This document shows positions 1-9,599 of a stretch of DNA of 64,000 nucleotides, piece by piece. Source of the stretch: Xiphydria camelus (taxonomy: Eukaryota; Arthropoda; Insecta; Hymenoptera; Xiphydriidae); the NCBI GenBank assembly GCA_963678675.1, contig OY783193.1, forward strand, positions 6,751,394-6,815,393, written 5' to 3'. How positions within the stretch are numbered: position 1 is the stretch's first letter; each line of letters starts with the position of its first letter. The notes beneath the pieces are model-generated. The model searched no databases and had not been told where the DNA came from. It was given only the letters and a program-made list of their open reading frames with translations. The position numbers were made by a program, and so were the translations under genes.

Positions 1-687
1 TTTCGCGATGGTCACACATGGGTCAAATGGACACAACCGATTTTTAAGTAATATAGTCATATGAATAAAATCCGTCGAATTTAAACCGACAAATTGTGGA
101 AGATTCTTCGAACATTGTACATAGAACATCAAATCACCGTGTCAATGTAAACAATAAAATGACGATATATTAAAAAAACGATCGTGAATATGTAGATGCA
201 TGAAAAATAAGCTGCTTTACCATAAGAGGGTTATAGCGTCTTTATTTTTAGTTTTCTTAATAAAGTCTACGGGTGATTCTCATAAGATATGATACCGAGA
301 AAAAATGTTCTCTAGTCAATTAAACGTGTTTTTGAATAGTCCTGAAAGTACATTTATTCGATTAGAACGAATATCGATTGGACGTATGTATATAAACAGA
401 TATTGGATCAAATCAGTATTCATTCAAATGGAATAAATGTGCTCTTAGGACTGTCCAAAAATACGTTCACTTTGTTGATCGTAAAATTTGTTTAACAGCG
501 AAGCAATGAATATTTCTGTAGTGCACTTCCAAAAACGATTGTTTTCGAAATCCGAAGAACGTTCATACTGCGAGTTATTTATTGCAAGATCTGAGGAGTG
601 TCCAGATATGATTGTAAAGAAAAGAAATACATTCAGCTTGTCAGAATTGAAGCCTGGGTCAAGTGGAATCGTAGTGACCATCGAGGG
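1..687 (+). mobile_element. PB1: piggyBac-like non-autonomous element, left tip outside window
   Basis: The right end reads GACCATCGAGGG followed by TTAA (688-691). The sequence matches PB2 (24317-25088) and PB3 from the first bases of the window, so roughly the first 30 bp of the element lie before base 1. TTAA flanks and CCC...GGG tips are the hallmark of piggyBac-type elements. There is no transposase frame, so it would depend on an enzyme supplied from elsewhere. It is interrupted by a family C element at about 295-500; without that insertion it would be about 510 bp, close to PB3. Confidence 0.8.
295..500 (+). mobile_element. C1: family C MITE nested in PB1
   Basis: Terminal inverted repeats start CCGAGAAAAA and end near ACAGCG, with matching inner arms (GAATAGTCCT on the left, AGGACTGTCC on the right). 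The interior matches C2 (57782-58001) and C3 (63522-63864). It sits after TA inside PB1, where PB2 and PB3 are uninterrupted, so it arrived after PB1. A few host bases at the junction differ from PB2, so the exact limits are uncertain by several bases. Confidence 0.8.
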
Positions 688-691
688 TTAA

Positions 692-1723
692 CGTCACTCC
701 GCCGCTTACGTCAATTTTGACCTAAAAATTCGGAGAAATCGGAAATCGAGTCCTGGGAAATTTACTAATTACGGGGGGGAATGGGAAGCTTTATTATCGT
801 GAAGGTTTCGATTTTTTCTTCCAAAATCAAATCGTTTCGCGACCGATTAGACGGCGCGGCGTGAGCTCGCGAGAAGATTGATTCTCCCTGCCGTAGTTGA
901 AGTTTGTGACGAGGATCGGTAACTTTACGACTCGTCCGCTTTAACGTCTCGCTCGTTTTATGAATCGGGGGATGGCGCGATGGTCGTGCGAGTGATACGA
1001 TAGGGGAGGGACGCGTGGACGAGAAACGATGGACGCAAGTAAAGGGGAAAAAACGAAAAAAAAAATACAAAGTCCATTTTTCCGATCCTCCCAGACTGAC
1101 GATGATTTAAATACCTATCTTTTCGGAATCCGGTACCTCGGAGGAAGAGAGTCGAGATTCCTCGCTATCGCGGTAAATAAGATTTCCCATCCCCATTCTG
1201 TCAGTCAAGTCTCGTCGTTTAGAACGTCATTGTGCTCCCCGTTACATTGGATCCAATATTTCATCGTGACTCGTCTGGCGTATATATAATACTCGTTTCT
1301 CCTCTCCCTTCCCCCCCTCTTTTATCCGTCTGCGAGATTCGCGGAATTCATCAGGCTTGATCGAAAGTGTGCCGGAAATTCCGATTAGTAGATTGATACG
1401 ATATTAGCGTCGTGATAGGGGAGGCGTGTCTTGACTCTGCGAGGTAAAGATATAAATTGTCCTCGGGAATCGATCGGGGAAAATGATTTGACACGAATAA
1501 ACCTTGCGTCTATATCTACTGTCAAATTACTGTATTAACTTCGTTCCATTTAAATTCATAATTGTCTAAATGAACATTTATTCGGTAAAATTCAAGTAAT
1601 GATTAATTTCATCATAATTCTAAGATTAAATACAATATGAGTGTTCGTTTATTATGCACACATAACGAATATTATAAGAAAACGATGAACTGTATCGAAT
1701 GTCGGATTGTGTTTTAACATAAA
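692..1723. other. No feature recognised
   Basis: Unique-looking sequence with only short frames (86-101 codons) that resemble no known family. It is GC-rich around 840-1000 and AT-rich after 1480. No inverted-repeat element was seen. Confidence 0.5.
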
Positions 1724-2052
1724 AAAATATTCATATTTTTTAATTTAATTTGTAATTCGTATACCTATAGAATAACCTTTGGGTAACAAATACAAAAAAA
1801 ACGGCCGGAAGAAATAATTGCTCGCAAAGTTAAAGTGCATTTCTCTCTACAAAATTATGATATCGAAAAGACAGAGAGACGCGCTTACCCTAAGCAACGA
1901 GCGCGTGGAAGATAGTCTTACTGGCCCGTGACGTAGAGCTGCGTTTTAAAATATTATTTTCCAACTTAAATAAGGCGGAAAATGAAAATTGAAAAAATAC
2001 GGAGTAAATAATGTTGTCTACATTTTTCGAATCTGCGATAAAACGAAATTAG
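1724..2052 (+). repeat. R2a: dispersed repeat, copy with empty mariner site
   Basis: About 330 bp aligns by eye with 25864-25909 joined to 26724-27008. Shared blocks include TTTAATTTGTAATTCGTATA, the run around GAGAGACGC, CAAGCAACGAG..., and a closing stretch around TGAAAAAATA. This copy has no insertion after GTAATTCGTATA, whereas the other carries the 814-bp mariner-type element exactly there. The nature of the parent repeat is unknown; it has no terminal inverted repeats and no long frame. Confidence 0.75.
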
Positions 2053-2712
2053 TTTTAAATCTGAATTCGCAGCGTGACGCTCACCGTATTTCCTTTACCG
2101 ACGATCCAAAACGAACAAAGTCCAATACGACTTATCCCGTCAGTCACTCTCGCGGCCGACAATTTTGCGATAAATCGCTTTTCCTTAACTCCCTCCCGCC
2201 CACCGTCTAATAGAACCCCTCCGCGCGACACCGAGTATTTTTCTCTATCGTCGAGACTCGACATGTGCGCGTGAGGGGGCATCCCCTCGATTCCCCAGGG
2301 ACACCGCGCGGGAACAAAGGTCACTCATATACGCGGCAGTGATACATCATGGTTAGTCCAACCCTTGGATGGCTCGTGGCAAGGCGGGGTATAAGACTGG
2401 GCCTTAGCATCCTCAATTATCCGCGCGTGCAGCCGAAGCCTAGCTGGCCTCCGCTCCCCGGAGAATCGGACCCGCGTATATAAAGGGCGGCTGACCGCAA
2501 AAGTTTCCCTTATAATTAAATCATTAATTAGCTAGTTCTCTTCTTTGTTCGACCTCGGGGCGTTGTCGGCCGTATACCGCGCACGCGGAAGGAAAGAAAT
2601 GTGCACGGCTAGTTCTGGAAGAGGCCATCGATGTATCCGGGCGTAATTAACCCTCGTGAGGATCGTCCGAGCGGAAGTTCTCAGAGCGAATTTCAATGGC
2701 ACGAATACTGAG
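2053..2712. other. GC-rich unique sequence, nothing recognised
   Basis: Mixed sequence with overlapping short frames on both strands (73-89 codons) and no family resemblance. TATATAAAGGG at about 2476 looks like a TATA box, but no transcript or coding frame follows it, so I do not call a promoter. Confidence 0.4.
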
Positions 2713-3262
2713 CAAAATGGATCGTTGATGGGTAGTATAATTTTACTACCTGCAAGGATATCGCAGGGCAACTATTGTGATGAAACTGTAAAAAAATTGT
2801 ATTAAATTTAATACATTTGTGTATAAAGCTTTTATCTAATATGTGATTATGAAAATTAATGTGTATACTTCGTTATGAAATTTACAAGGGCAATTTCATA
2901 AGGAAGTATATTAATTTTCATAATCACATATTGGGGGAAAAAGGTTTTTGTAAAGGTATATTAAAAATATAAATTTGCTTTACAGCGTATGCCATTTAAA
3001 CTGGTAGCATACTCATATTCTAATCGAGGTAAGAAAAAAAATGTTATATTGATAGAATCTGGTATTCTTAAGTATTTAGGAATAAGAGGTTAAAACGTCA
3101 TGGCAGCCTTGATGCAGCGATGTGTTCTGTTAAAGTTAGAAAAATTATACTTGTTGGTAGAAGAATGTATCGCAAGGTATTAGAAACAATTGTATCGCTA
3201 CGTTTAGAGACGAGGATTTCTGAAATTCGAACGTATAGCACAAGGATGTAGATCCTCCGCGT
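2713..3262 (+). repeat. R1a: dispersed repeat, copy 1, split by A1
   Basis: 2713-2783 and 2988-3262 align with the R1b copy at about 6651-7312. Shared landmarks are GGATCGTTG, TATTGTGAT, GGAATAAGAGGTT, CGTCATG, CTTGATGCAGCGAT, TCTGTTAAAGT, TTGGTAGAAGAAT and TTGTATCGCTAC. MITE A1 occupies 2784-2987. About 300 bp present in R1b (6726-7024) is missing or replaced here. No terminal repeats or coding frame were seen, so the class is unknown. Confidence 0.7.
2784..2987 (+). mobile_element. A1: family A palindromic MITE inserted in R1a
   Basis: Ends read ACTGTAAAAAA and TTTACAG(CG). Long arms fold back on each other: ATGTGATTATGAAAATTAAT on the left is repeated inverted at about 2912-2931. The centre carries TTTCATAAGG. 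The same family is present at 13512-13739 and 48298-48525. The whole element could form a hairpin of roughly 90-nt arms. It has no coding capacity. Confidence 0.85.
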
Positions 3263-4213
3263 TTCGTGTAAATATTTTTTAAAAGCTGTAATTGGGCCTC
3301 TGATCGGGAACCTTAGTATGTGCCCGATAAGGTATGTCACACTTTGTTTGTTGGAGCCTTTAAAGGCTACGCCAGGGATGATGCATTATTTGGATGCCCG
3401 GCTGGGCCCTGATCAGGCCCTTGTCAGGCTACCGATACAATAATCCTGATGTGGAAGCACCGATAGTGCCTATGTTACTTATGTCTACAGCGCCAAATAA
3501 AAAATGTGTAACATGTCCAGTAGGCGCCCGATCAAGCAATTTCTACACGGGGTGTTTGCGATCTAAGATTTAAGAATAATTTTATCAGCATCAATTTTTC
3601 CCAGTAGAGAGCGAAAGGAGAAGATTTCGCGTTGGTCAGTTCATAAATTTTCGCGTCACTGATCCCGACTACCGATGGAGGGGACTCGTAAAGTTTCCTG
3701 AAAAATATGGCTATGGGGGAAGTGACGGAAGGGGAGAGTGAGAGGCGGGAGAAGTCGCGGGCCGCGCACGCTGGACATTCGAGTGCTATAAATTCGAGAG
3801 ACGCGACACCGGCATCGCGGCGTATCCGTCTCTCTCCGGTGTCCTCGAGAGTGATATAACAAATTGCTTTTGACTTCGGTCCCCGCCGTATAAGAAGCGA
3901 CTCGTCGGGCCAAAGCGAAGTAAGTATTAATATCGGCGGGGGGGAGAAACTCTTGGGCTGTGTCGAGCGCGCTCTGGTACTCCGCCCACTAAAATCTTAT
4001 ATTAATTAATTCGACGGACTAATTAATTGCCTTCCCAATTAAAAGTTTCGTAATTTGTTTAAGACGCGAGACCCTGTTTGGCGTGCCCGATTTAAGTCCT
4101 CGATAAAGCGTTATTTATCTCCGGACAAGCCGATCAGTAGAGGTACATCTGCGCGCCGAGCGGTCCACGGGCATCGACTTTTGCCCCGTGAATAAGGCAA
4201 GGATGTCCTTCCC
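3263..4213. other. No feature recognised
   Basis: The start is AT-rich and may be a tail of R1a. GC-rich sequence runs at 3650-3980. The small palindromic motif CCTGATCAGG at 3400 has no partner that would define an element. The short frames have no family resemblance. Confidence 0.4.
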
Positions 4214-4755
4214 TCGATATCTCAAACGAAATATAAAGTATTTCCATATTTCGGTGCTCTTTCGAGATTTTTTCATTAAGTTCATGATTTTCGGAAATAG
4301 CGCGAAAAAATACATTGGATAGGGTAGTCGAATATTCAATTCTAGAGATTTCGATTTTGGCGAAAAATTTAAAAAATACCAGTGCACTTGATATTTCACG
4401 AAAAGTCGATATCTCTGAAATCGATCGCTCGACTAGCCTATTTTATGTATTTTTTTCGTGCTGATTACGAAAAGCATGGTTATTAGGTCGCAACCTCGAA
4501 GAAAATATGAGTTACCGGTGATTTTATGTAAAAGAAGATTTTTTTTTCAAAAATATCACCGATATCTAGTTTTCCTTTGATATCTCCTCGATAAATCTGT
4601 TATTTCCGAAATTAGCGTGAAGAAATACATTGAATGACGTGGTAAAAAATTCAATCCCCAGATATTCTATAATAATTTTTGTAAAAATTTCAAGGGATCA
4701 ACTAACAATATTCGATCGATCGAATTGCATTTTTTTATCCGTGTAAGACGATCAT
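4214..4755 (+). repeat. Diverged tandem duplication, about 0.3-kb unit
   Basis: Unit 1 (about 4214-4480) and unit 2 (about 4525-4755) share in order GATATCTC, a TTTCGGAAAT / TTTCCGAAAT block, AAATACATTG, a TTCAAT stretch and a TTTTTTTCGTG / TTTTTTTATCCGTG block. Spacing between matching blocks runs from about 285 to 315 bp. Divergence is high, so the duplication is old. No terminal inverted repeats. Confidence 0.6.
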
Positions 4756-5710
4756 TCCACTCATCCGATTTGCGGTCTTATAAAAACTGCAGATTGCAAA
4801 GATTCTCAAGGGTCGTAATTATAAAACGAAATCAGCAAATTCGGGAATTTCAGGGAATTTGAAAGCCGAGAAAAAGGCGCGTTCGTATTCGATCGCGGTT
4901 AATTTCACCCGCGGTGGAATAACGCTGCAGCCGATACACTTTTCACGAGGACGTCCGGAAGAAGCCAGCCGCGCGGTCGAAGCGTATACGTCGGAAGGGA
5001 ACAAAGATTTGAGAGAATTAAGGATGTAGAGAGCGAGCCGTTATTCGCTCGCTACAATGCGATAAAGGGGGGTTAAGCCTCTTATAAATCTTTTAGATTA
5101 ATCCCCGCCTCTTACCTACTACCTCGCTATACGGCACCGTTTCGGATTACCTTCGCAATAGAGCCTCGCGCCGGAGCGCGCCGCCTAGATGACGTAACTC
5201 AGTAATTACCCGCTAATGTTTCTCGCTCTCTCTTCGCGCCCGGCTTTTCGGCTACGCGGGAAAAACGGAGCTTTTTCGCGCTTCGAGAGCATCGCGTGGG
5301 ATCCGTTTTCGTAGGCGTCGTCGATGCTTTCTCGGCGATGCGACGAGTCAATAATGGCGTTCTAAAATAGCTTAAAACTTGCGAAACAATCTGACGTTCG
5401 GAGACTGACAAATGCCATCAAAGTTTTAATACCGAAGTAATTTAAAAGTTCGACCCGTCGCTCGCTCGTTCGTTCGTGCGGCCCACGAATGGAACTTGCC
5501 TCTTTACACGGTCGCGCGAGAGGGGCGGGACTCTTCGGCCGGGGCGAAGGAGCGTCCTTTCGAGGAGGCGCATCGGGGGGTGGTGTGTGAATTTTCGAAG
5601 CGGGTTTTGTAAGCGGGGTCGGAGAGAATCTTATTTTTTTGGAAATTTTCCTTCGGTATGGCTGGACAAATTTCCAATTTCTGCTGTGTGAATGGAGAAC
5701 GCAATCGAGC
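4756..5710. other. No feature recognised
   Basis: CpG-rich sequence with short overlapping frames. CTCGCTCGTTCGTTCG at about 5461 is a small tetranucleotide run. Nothing coding or mobile identified. Confidence 0.4.
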
Positions 5711-5712
5711 TA

Positions 5713-5970
5713 TCCAGGCGGAAAAATTGTATATATTTTGTATATAATTGATATATGGACTTGGTCATATACCATGATAGATAGATAGATAGGTCATGTA
5801 TGATTTTTATGTTGACCATATACGGTCTATATATTATGGACTATGCAAATATTCAAAAATCTATTTATAGTCCTTACGTGGTTAATATAGAAATTATATA
5901 TAATCCACACATATAGGACCAAATCCACATATGAACTACATACAAATTATAACAAATTTTTTCGTCTGGG
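5713..5970 (+). mobile_element. J1: family J MITE
   Basis: Left tip TCCAGGCGGAAAAATTG and right tip ATTTTTTCGTCTGGG are inverted repeats, flanked by TA at 5711-5712 and 5971-5972. The interior is rich in ATATA and contains a (GATA)n run at about 5778-5793 plus several GGTCATATA / TATGGAC motifs. A second copy is at about 48557-48761. No coding frame. Confidence 0.8.
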
Positions 5971-5972
5971 TA

Positions 5973-6650
5973 CCGCAAGAAAAAATATTTCTTAACCCCT
6001 GTCGTTATTTAAAGCTTCTCTAACACTCTCGAGGTCGCCGCATATGTACCTACATACAGTGCAGCGGAGTCGGCAAACTTTATAAATCCAGATTGTTTTT
6101 CGCGAGACTTATTATCTCCGCTGGCAACGTCGAAATCACTTAAACCACCCCGGGGCCGAATATCCGCGCAGGGTTGGAGCGTGCCAGCGAAATCCCCGAA
6201 TTGAAAAGCCGGGAGTCAGTTTACGAGCCATTCCCGGACAAAGCTCGTACGCATCCCTTCGGTCGACTTGTGCTCGTTCCCTTGAATACCCCCCCCCCCC
6301 CCTCCTTTTACGTTCCACCAGTCAACCCTTCGTTCTTCTTACCTCGGCCAATCGGGCCATCGCATAGTTTTGCTAAAGAAATCTATTGGAAAAGTTTTTA
6401 CGATTACTTCGCTCGCGAAAGACTCGTATCGCTTCTCCTCGTCGGACATGCCTCGTCTATTCGGCGTGGTATGTGCTATCTGGTTCCTGGGACCGAATTG
6501 AGTTTAGCTACATATTTACGTCGATGGATTATATCTGTATACGCGTTTTCTACATTATCAGGAGACTACGAAAATTGTCTTCCTCGACAATAACGAGCAT
6601 TTCTCATCATACGCCCACAGATCAGCTTTCGCTGTCTTGCACTAGCTATG
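5973..6650. other. Short frames and a poly-C tract, no gene
   Basis: Contains a 14-base C run at 6289-6302. Two overlapping plus-strand frames of 139 and 134 codons cross this stretch, but they resemble no family and lie in different frames over the same bases, so I do not call them. Confidence 0.4.
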
Positions 6651-7312
6651 AGGAAAGTGGATCGTTGTCGATTGGTGATATAATTTTTCAAGCTGTAGTA
6701 AAATATTGTAGGGAAAATATTGTGATTAATTATTACACGTTCAGTCGTTCCAATTATCGCAATTTAAAATGTATGCAGCTACTGAAATAATCTCGATATT
6801 ATCTCGTGGGTCGACGCGGGGCACCCTAAAATGCCACGTGAAGCGTTCCCATCAAATTCCATCGAAGGAAAACTGCACTTGCTGTCGTTTGAAATATTGC
6901 AATTTCAAGTTCTGCCGAAGAGCTTATAAAATTATATCGGTATTATCTCGCGTGTCCATTTGGAACATTGTTACACATGCCACGTAGAGTATCTTCATCG
7001 ATTCCAGCCGAATAATTATTTAATTAGTATATATTTAAATTGATAGCTTACTTGCATTCTAGTCGAGTTAAGGAGAAAAGATGTATACCTATTTGTAGAA
7101 TCTCTTATCCTTAAATATATGTGGAAATAAGAGGTTCAAACGTCATGACGGACTTGATGCAGCGATTTATTCTGTTAAAGTCAAAGAGATATTATGTTTC
7201 TTGGTAGAAGAATATATCGCAATGCACTAAGAATATTTGTATCGCTACATTTAGAAACGAAGATTTTGGGTATATGAGTTTGTTTCGTAGCAAAAGAATA
7301 TAGATTCCAGTG
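6651..7312 (+). repeat. R1b: dispersed repeat, copy 2
   Basis: Matches R1a on both sides of its A1 insertion. The extra middle part (6775-6990) contains a diverged tandem pair: ATTATCTCGTG / ATTATCTCGCG and ATGCCACGTGAAG / ATGCCACGTAGAG, spaced by about 140 bp. No transposase frame. Confidence 0.7.
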
Positions 7313-7338
7313 TCAGCGATCTGGAATTTAGTAATCAT

Positions 7339-7353
7339 TTTTCTCAGTGCGTG
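7339..7353. mobile_element. Isolated right terminus of a CACTGAGAAAAA-type element
   Basis: TTTTTCTCAGTG matches the right tip of the TA-flanked MITE group. No left partner is seen upstream, so this is a fragment at best; the match is short. Confidence 0.35.
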
Positions 7354-7356
7354 TAA

Positions 7357-7560
7357 ACAGCATGTCATATTAGCCAGGGAATTTTGCTGTGTGACCTGAA
7401 TCGTTCATTTCTTCCTGGCTGATTTCTTTCACTTTAGCATGACGTCATTTATTATATTACGTATATGATTGCTCGCTAATGGCTGACATCAAAGTTAGCC
7501 AGGGTGAAATGAACGGTGCAGATCACGCACCAAAACTCCTTGGCCAATTTGACATGCTGT
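7357..7560. mobile_element. S: palindromic MITE
   Basis: Left tip ACAGCATGTCA and right tip TGACATGCTGT are perfect inverses. The arms continue for about 80 nt with imperfect pairing (TTAGCCAGGGA with its inverse TTGGCCA; GTTCATTTC with GAAATGAAC; CCTGGCT with AGCCAGG). No second copy was seen in the window and no clear target duplication. Confidence 0.75.
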
Positions 7561-8667
7561 ACCAGTAGGTATACGTACAGTCGAATCTCTCTAATATGTC
7601 TTAAATACCCAAGCCTTCGCTCTATCGCGTACATTTCACGAAAATCCCCGCCATATCGGGTATGCAAGTTCAGGTCTCCTCCGAGCCATACTAATTCGAA
7701 GAAAGTTCACCGTCGAATTCCTATTGGCAACAATGTTCGCGCGTAGTTTATCGGAGAGTTGGTCCCGATCGGCGAATCGCGTGTCGGTTACTCGCGTAGC
7801 GCGAGTTTGTCCCTGTTGCCACCGTATTTCGCGCATATATATTGTTCGAGTTCTGCTTCGGTTATACGTGGCCGAGTATTCCCTAGGAGCCGTACGGCAC
7901 AAAGCGCGTCACCAAATACGCCGGCACTCCGCGCGCAACTATAGCGAACTCGTACACGCGCCGCATTTGAATAATCCTCATTGAAAATGATGTCACGTAG
8001 TGCGAAATTGCGATGATTGTAGAACTTTCGAGAATTTCAAGGGGATAATTCATCGACGAATTTACATTCCGCGACGACCAATCGCTTCGGCGTTGCACAC
8101 CAACCGACGCAACGGCAATGCTCTCGTCTCGGGCTCGCGTCGAGATAACGGACGATTGGGTTGCCGTGAAAACGATCGATAGGAATTATTGTTGACAATT
8201 TTTTCATAGCTACTCTATTAGAGCCAATATCAGTCATACGCGATCGGTGAACGAATTTCTCCCCAATAAATATCTAGTTCTATTCGTTACAAATATTTTC
8301 ACCGAGAAGAAAAATTAATTGATTCGACTATCGCTGCAAGTGCCGATGGCAAAATATAATAAATATTTCGTTGGCAATATGATTGCAATATCTTTTACAA
8401 ATGAGAAAGATTTCTCATTCGAAAATGTGTCTCTTTTGTCGCAGACATTAATGAGTGAATAGCTGGAGCGATTTTATCCTCGAGAATAGTAAGATAATCC
8501 ATGTGCTGTGTATATATATGTATATCTATGTACTTCCTACACGCGAGTAAGATTTCGTAATGCAGCTCGGCAGATTGATGACGGATATCAATTTTATGTC
8601 CGAAGTTATTGCTAGACTGTTTGCGCTCATTCGAATATATCCGGGCATAAATCGCGATACCCCGAGC
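7561..8667. other. No feature recognised
   Basis: Short frames only. TTCACCGAGAAGAAAAATT at about 8299 resembles the left tip of a TA-type MITE, but no right partner was found. Confidence 0.35.
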
Positions 8668-8950
8668 TTTTCACCCCACGAGTGGAGATGTTTTCCGCGT
8701 CGTCTCGCCATTGTTGGCCGAAGAGATATCCGTTTCCCAATCAATCACCTTCGTGCCCGATCACTTTCTTGTCGGGGCCGCGCGCGCGCGTGTTCGGATT
8801 TTCCTCCCTCTCCGCTTCTGCGACATTCGCCGCACTTTTATGTTCTTTGCTCTCGAAATTGCGCCTGCACTCGACGCGCCGGCAGAGATGGATCCCTCGA
8901 ACTTCCGGGCCAACGCAAATTTGGCAGAGCGGAGCTTTGCAACTGTGCCA
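8668..8950 (+). repeat. Local duplication, copy 1
   Basis: Aligns with about 9256-9500, roughly 600 bp downstream. Shared blocks are TTTCACCC, TCTCGC, ATCCGTTTCCCAATC, ATCACC, TTTATGTTCTTTGCTC and an AACTTCC...AATTT stretch. In one forward frame both copies read SVSQSIT and later TFMFFA, with length differences between them that keep that frame. The resemblance of protein reading could reflect DNA identity alone. No known family. Confidence 0.6.
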
Positions 8951-9255
8951 TATCGCGAGCAGTATAATATGCTCGGAGAAACGCTTCGTTCGTTGGTCCA
9001 AGAGTAATGGAGAGTACAACAGGAGTTTACTTATACGAAGAACAAGAATTAATCTGGAATACATTTTCGATAATCATAACTCGACCTACGAGAGAATCCT
9101 TCGTTAATATCACCGAGATAACTTGTATTTCTCGCAAACAAAAATCGATTTCCGTCGAACGAATTTTTCGTGAACGCAAATGCAAACCTCTAGCCGCCGC
9201 GAGTTAAATTCTCCTTCCGCTTCGATATACCGGTGAGAAGTTGCATCCGAGTCTC

Positions 9256-9500
9256 GCTATTTCACCCTGCACCTATACACCACTTGCGCGATCCAAGTTT
9301 TCCCGCGCTGCTTCTCGCTATCGCGTCCCGTCAAGAACTATCCGTTTCCCAATCGATCACCCCACCACCCCCGCGGTGCAAACCGTCCGGCACATTTATG
9401 TTCTTTGCTCCCGATATTACCCGCGCGGCTCTCGACTCGCCGCACCGTTGTGACGTGTTCCGCCAACTTCCAGGACGCGAATTTAGCGGACGAGGCAGTG
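9256..9500 (+). repeat. Local duplication, copy 2
   Basis: Partner of 8668-8950 (see that entry). The SVSQSIT-to-TFMFFA frame is kept, but by the AACTTCC block the two copies are read one base out of step. Either the copy is non-coding or a small frame change has occurred. Confidence 0.6.
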
Positions 9501-9594
9501 CACAGCTCGCAGGTCGTGATGGTCCCGCAACCAGTGCCGAACTCTGGCTCGTCTGGCCGTCGACGCGCGTACGAGACGTCTAGGCAAGTAACTA
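9474..9594 (+). CDS. Weak candidate coding exon, unknown product
   Basis: After AACTTCCAG at 9473 a frame runs DANLADEAVHSSQVVMVP... to ...RRRAYETS. It ends at TCTAG followed by GCAAGT, which fits the consensus of the rare GC-AG class of splice donor; an alternative GT lies four bases further (CAA|GTAACT). The frame stays open on both sides from 9405 to 9809. The composition is less arginine/cysteine-biased than most random frames here. I recognise no family, the acceptor has a poor pyrimidine tract, and the region is part of a local duplication. It is most likely noise, recorded because nothing else nearby looks as protein-like. Confidence 0.12.
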
Positions 9595-9599
9595 TCAGG

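Noticed and set aside
2470..2490. TATA-box-like TATATAAAGGG, and a similar TATATATAGCCC at about 50219
   Set aside because: AT-rich motifs of this kind are common here and no transcript or coding frame follows.
3395..3420. CCTGATCAGG-containing stretch resembling ATCAGGCCTTGTCAAGG at about 22526
   Set aside because: The shared part is only about 15 bases and the flanks do not align.
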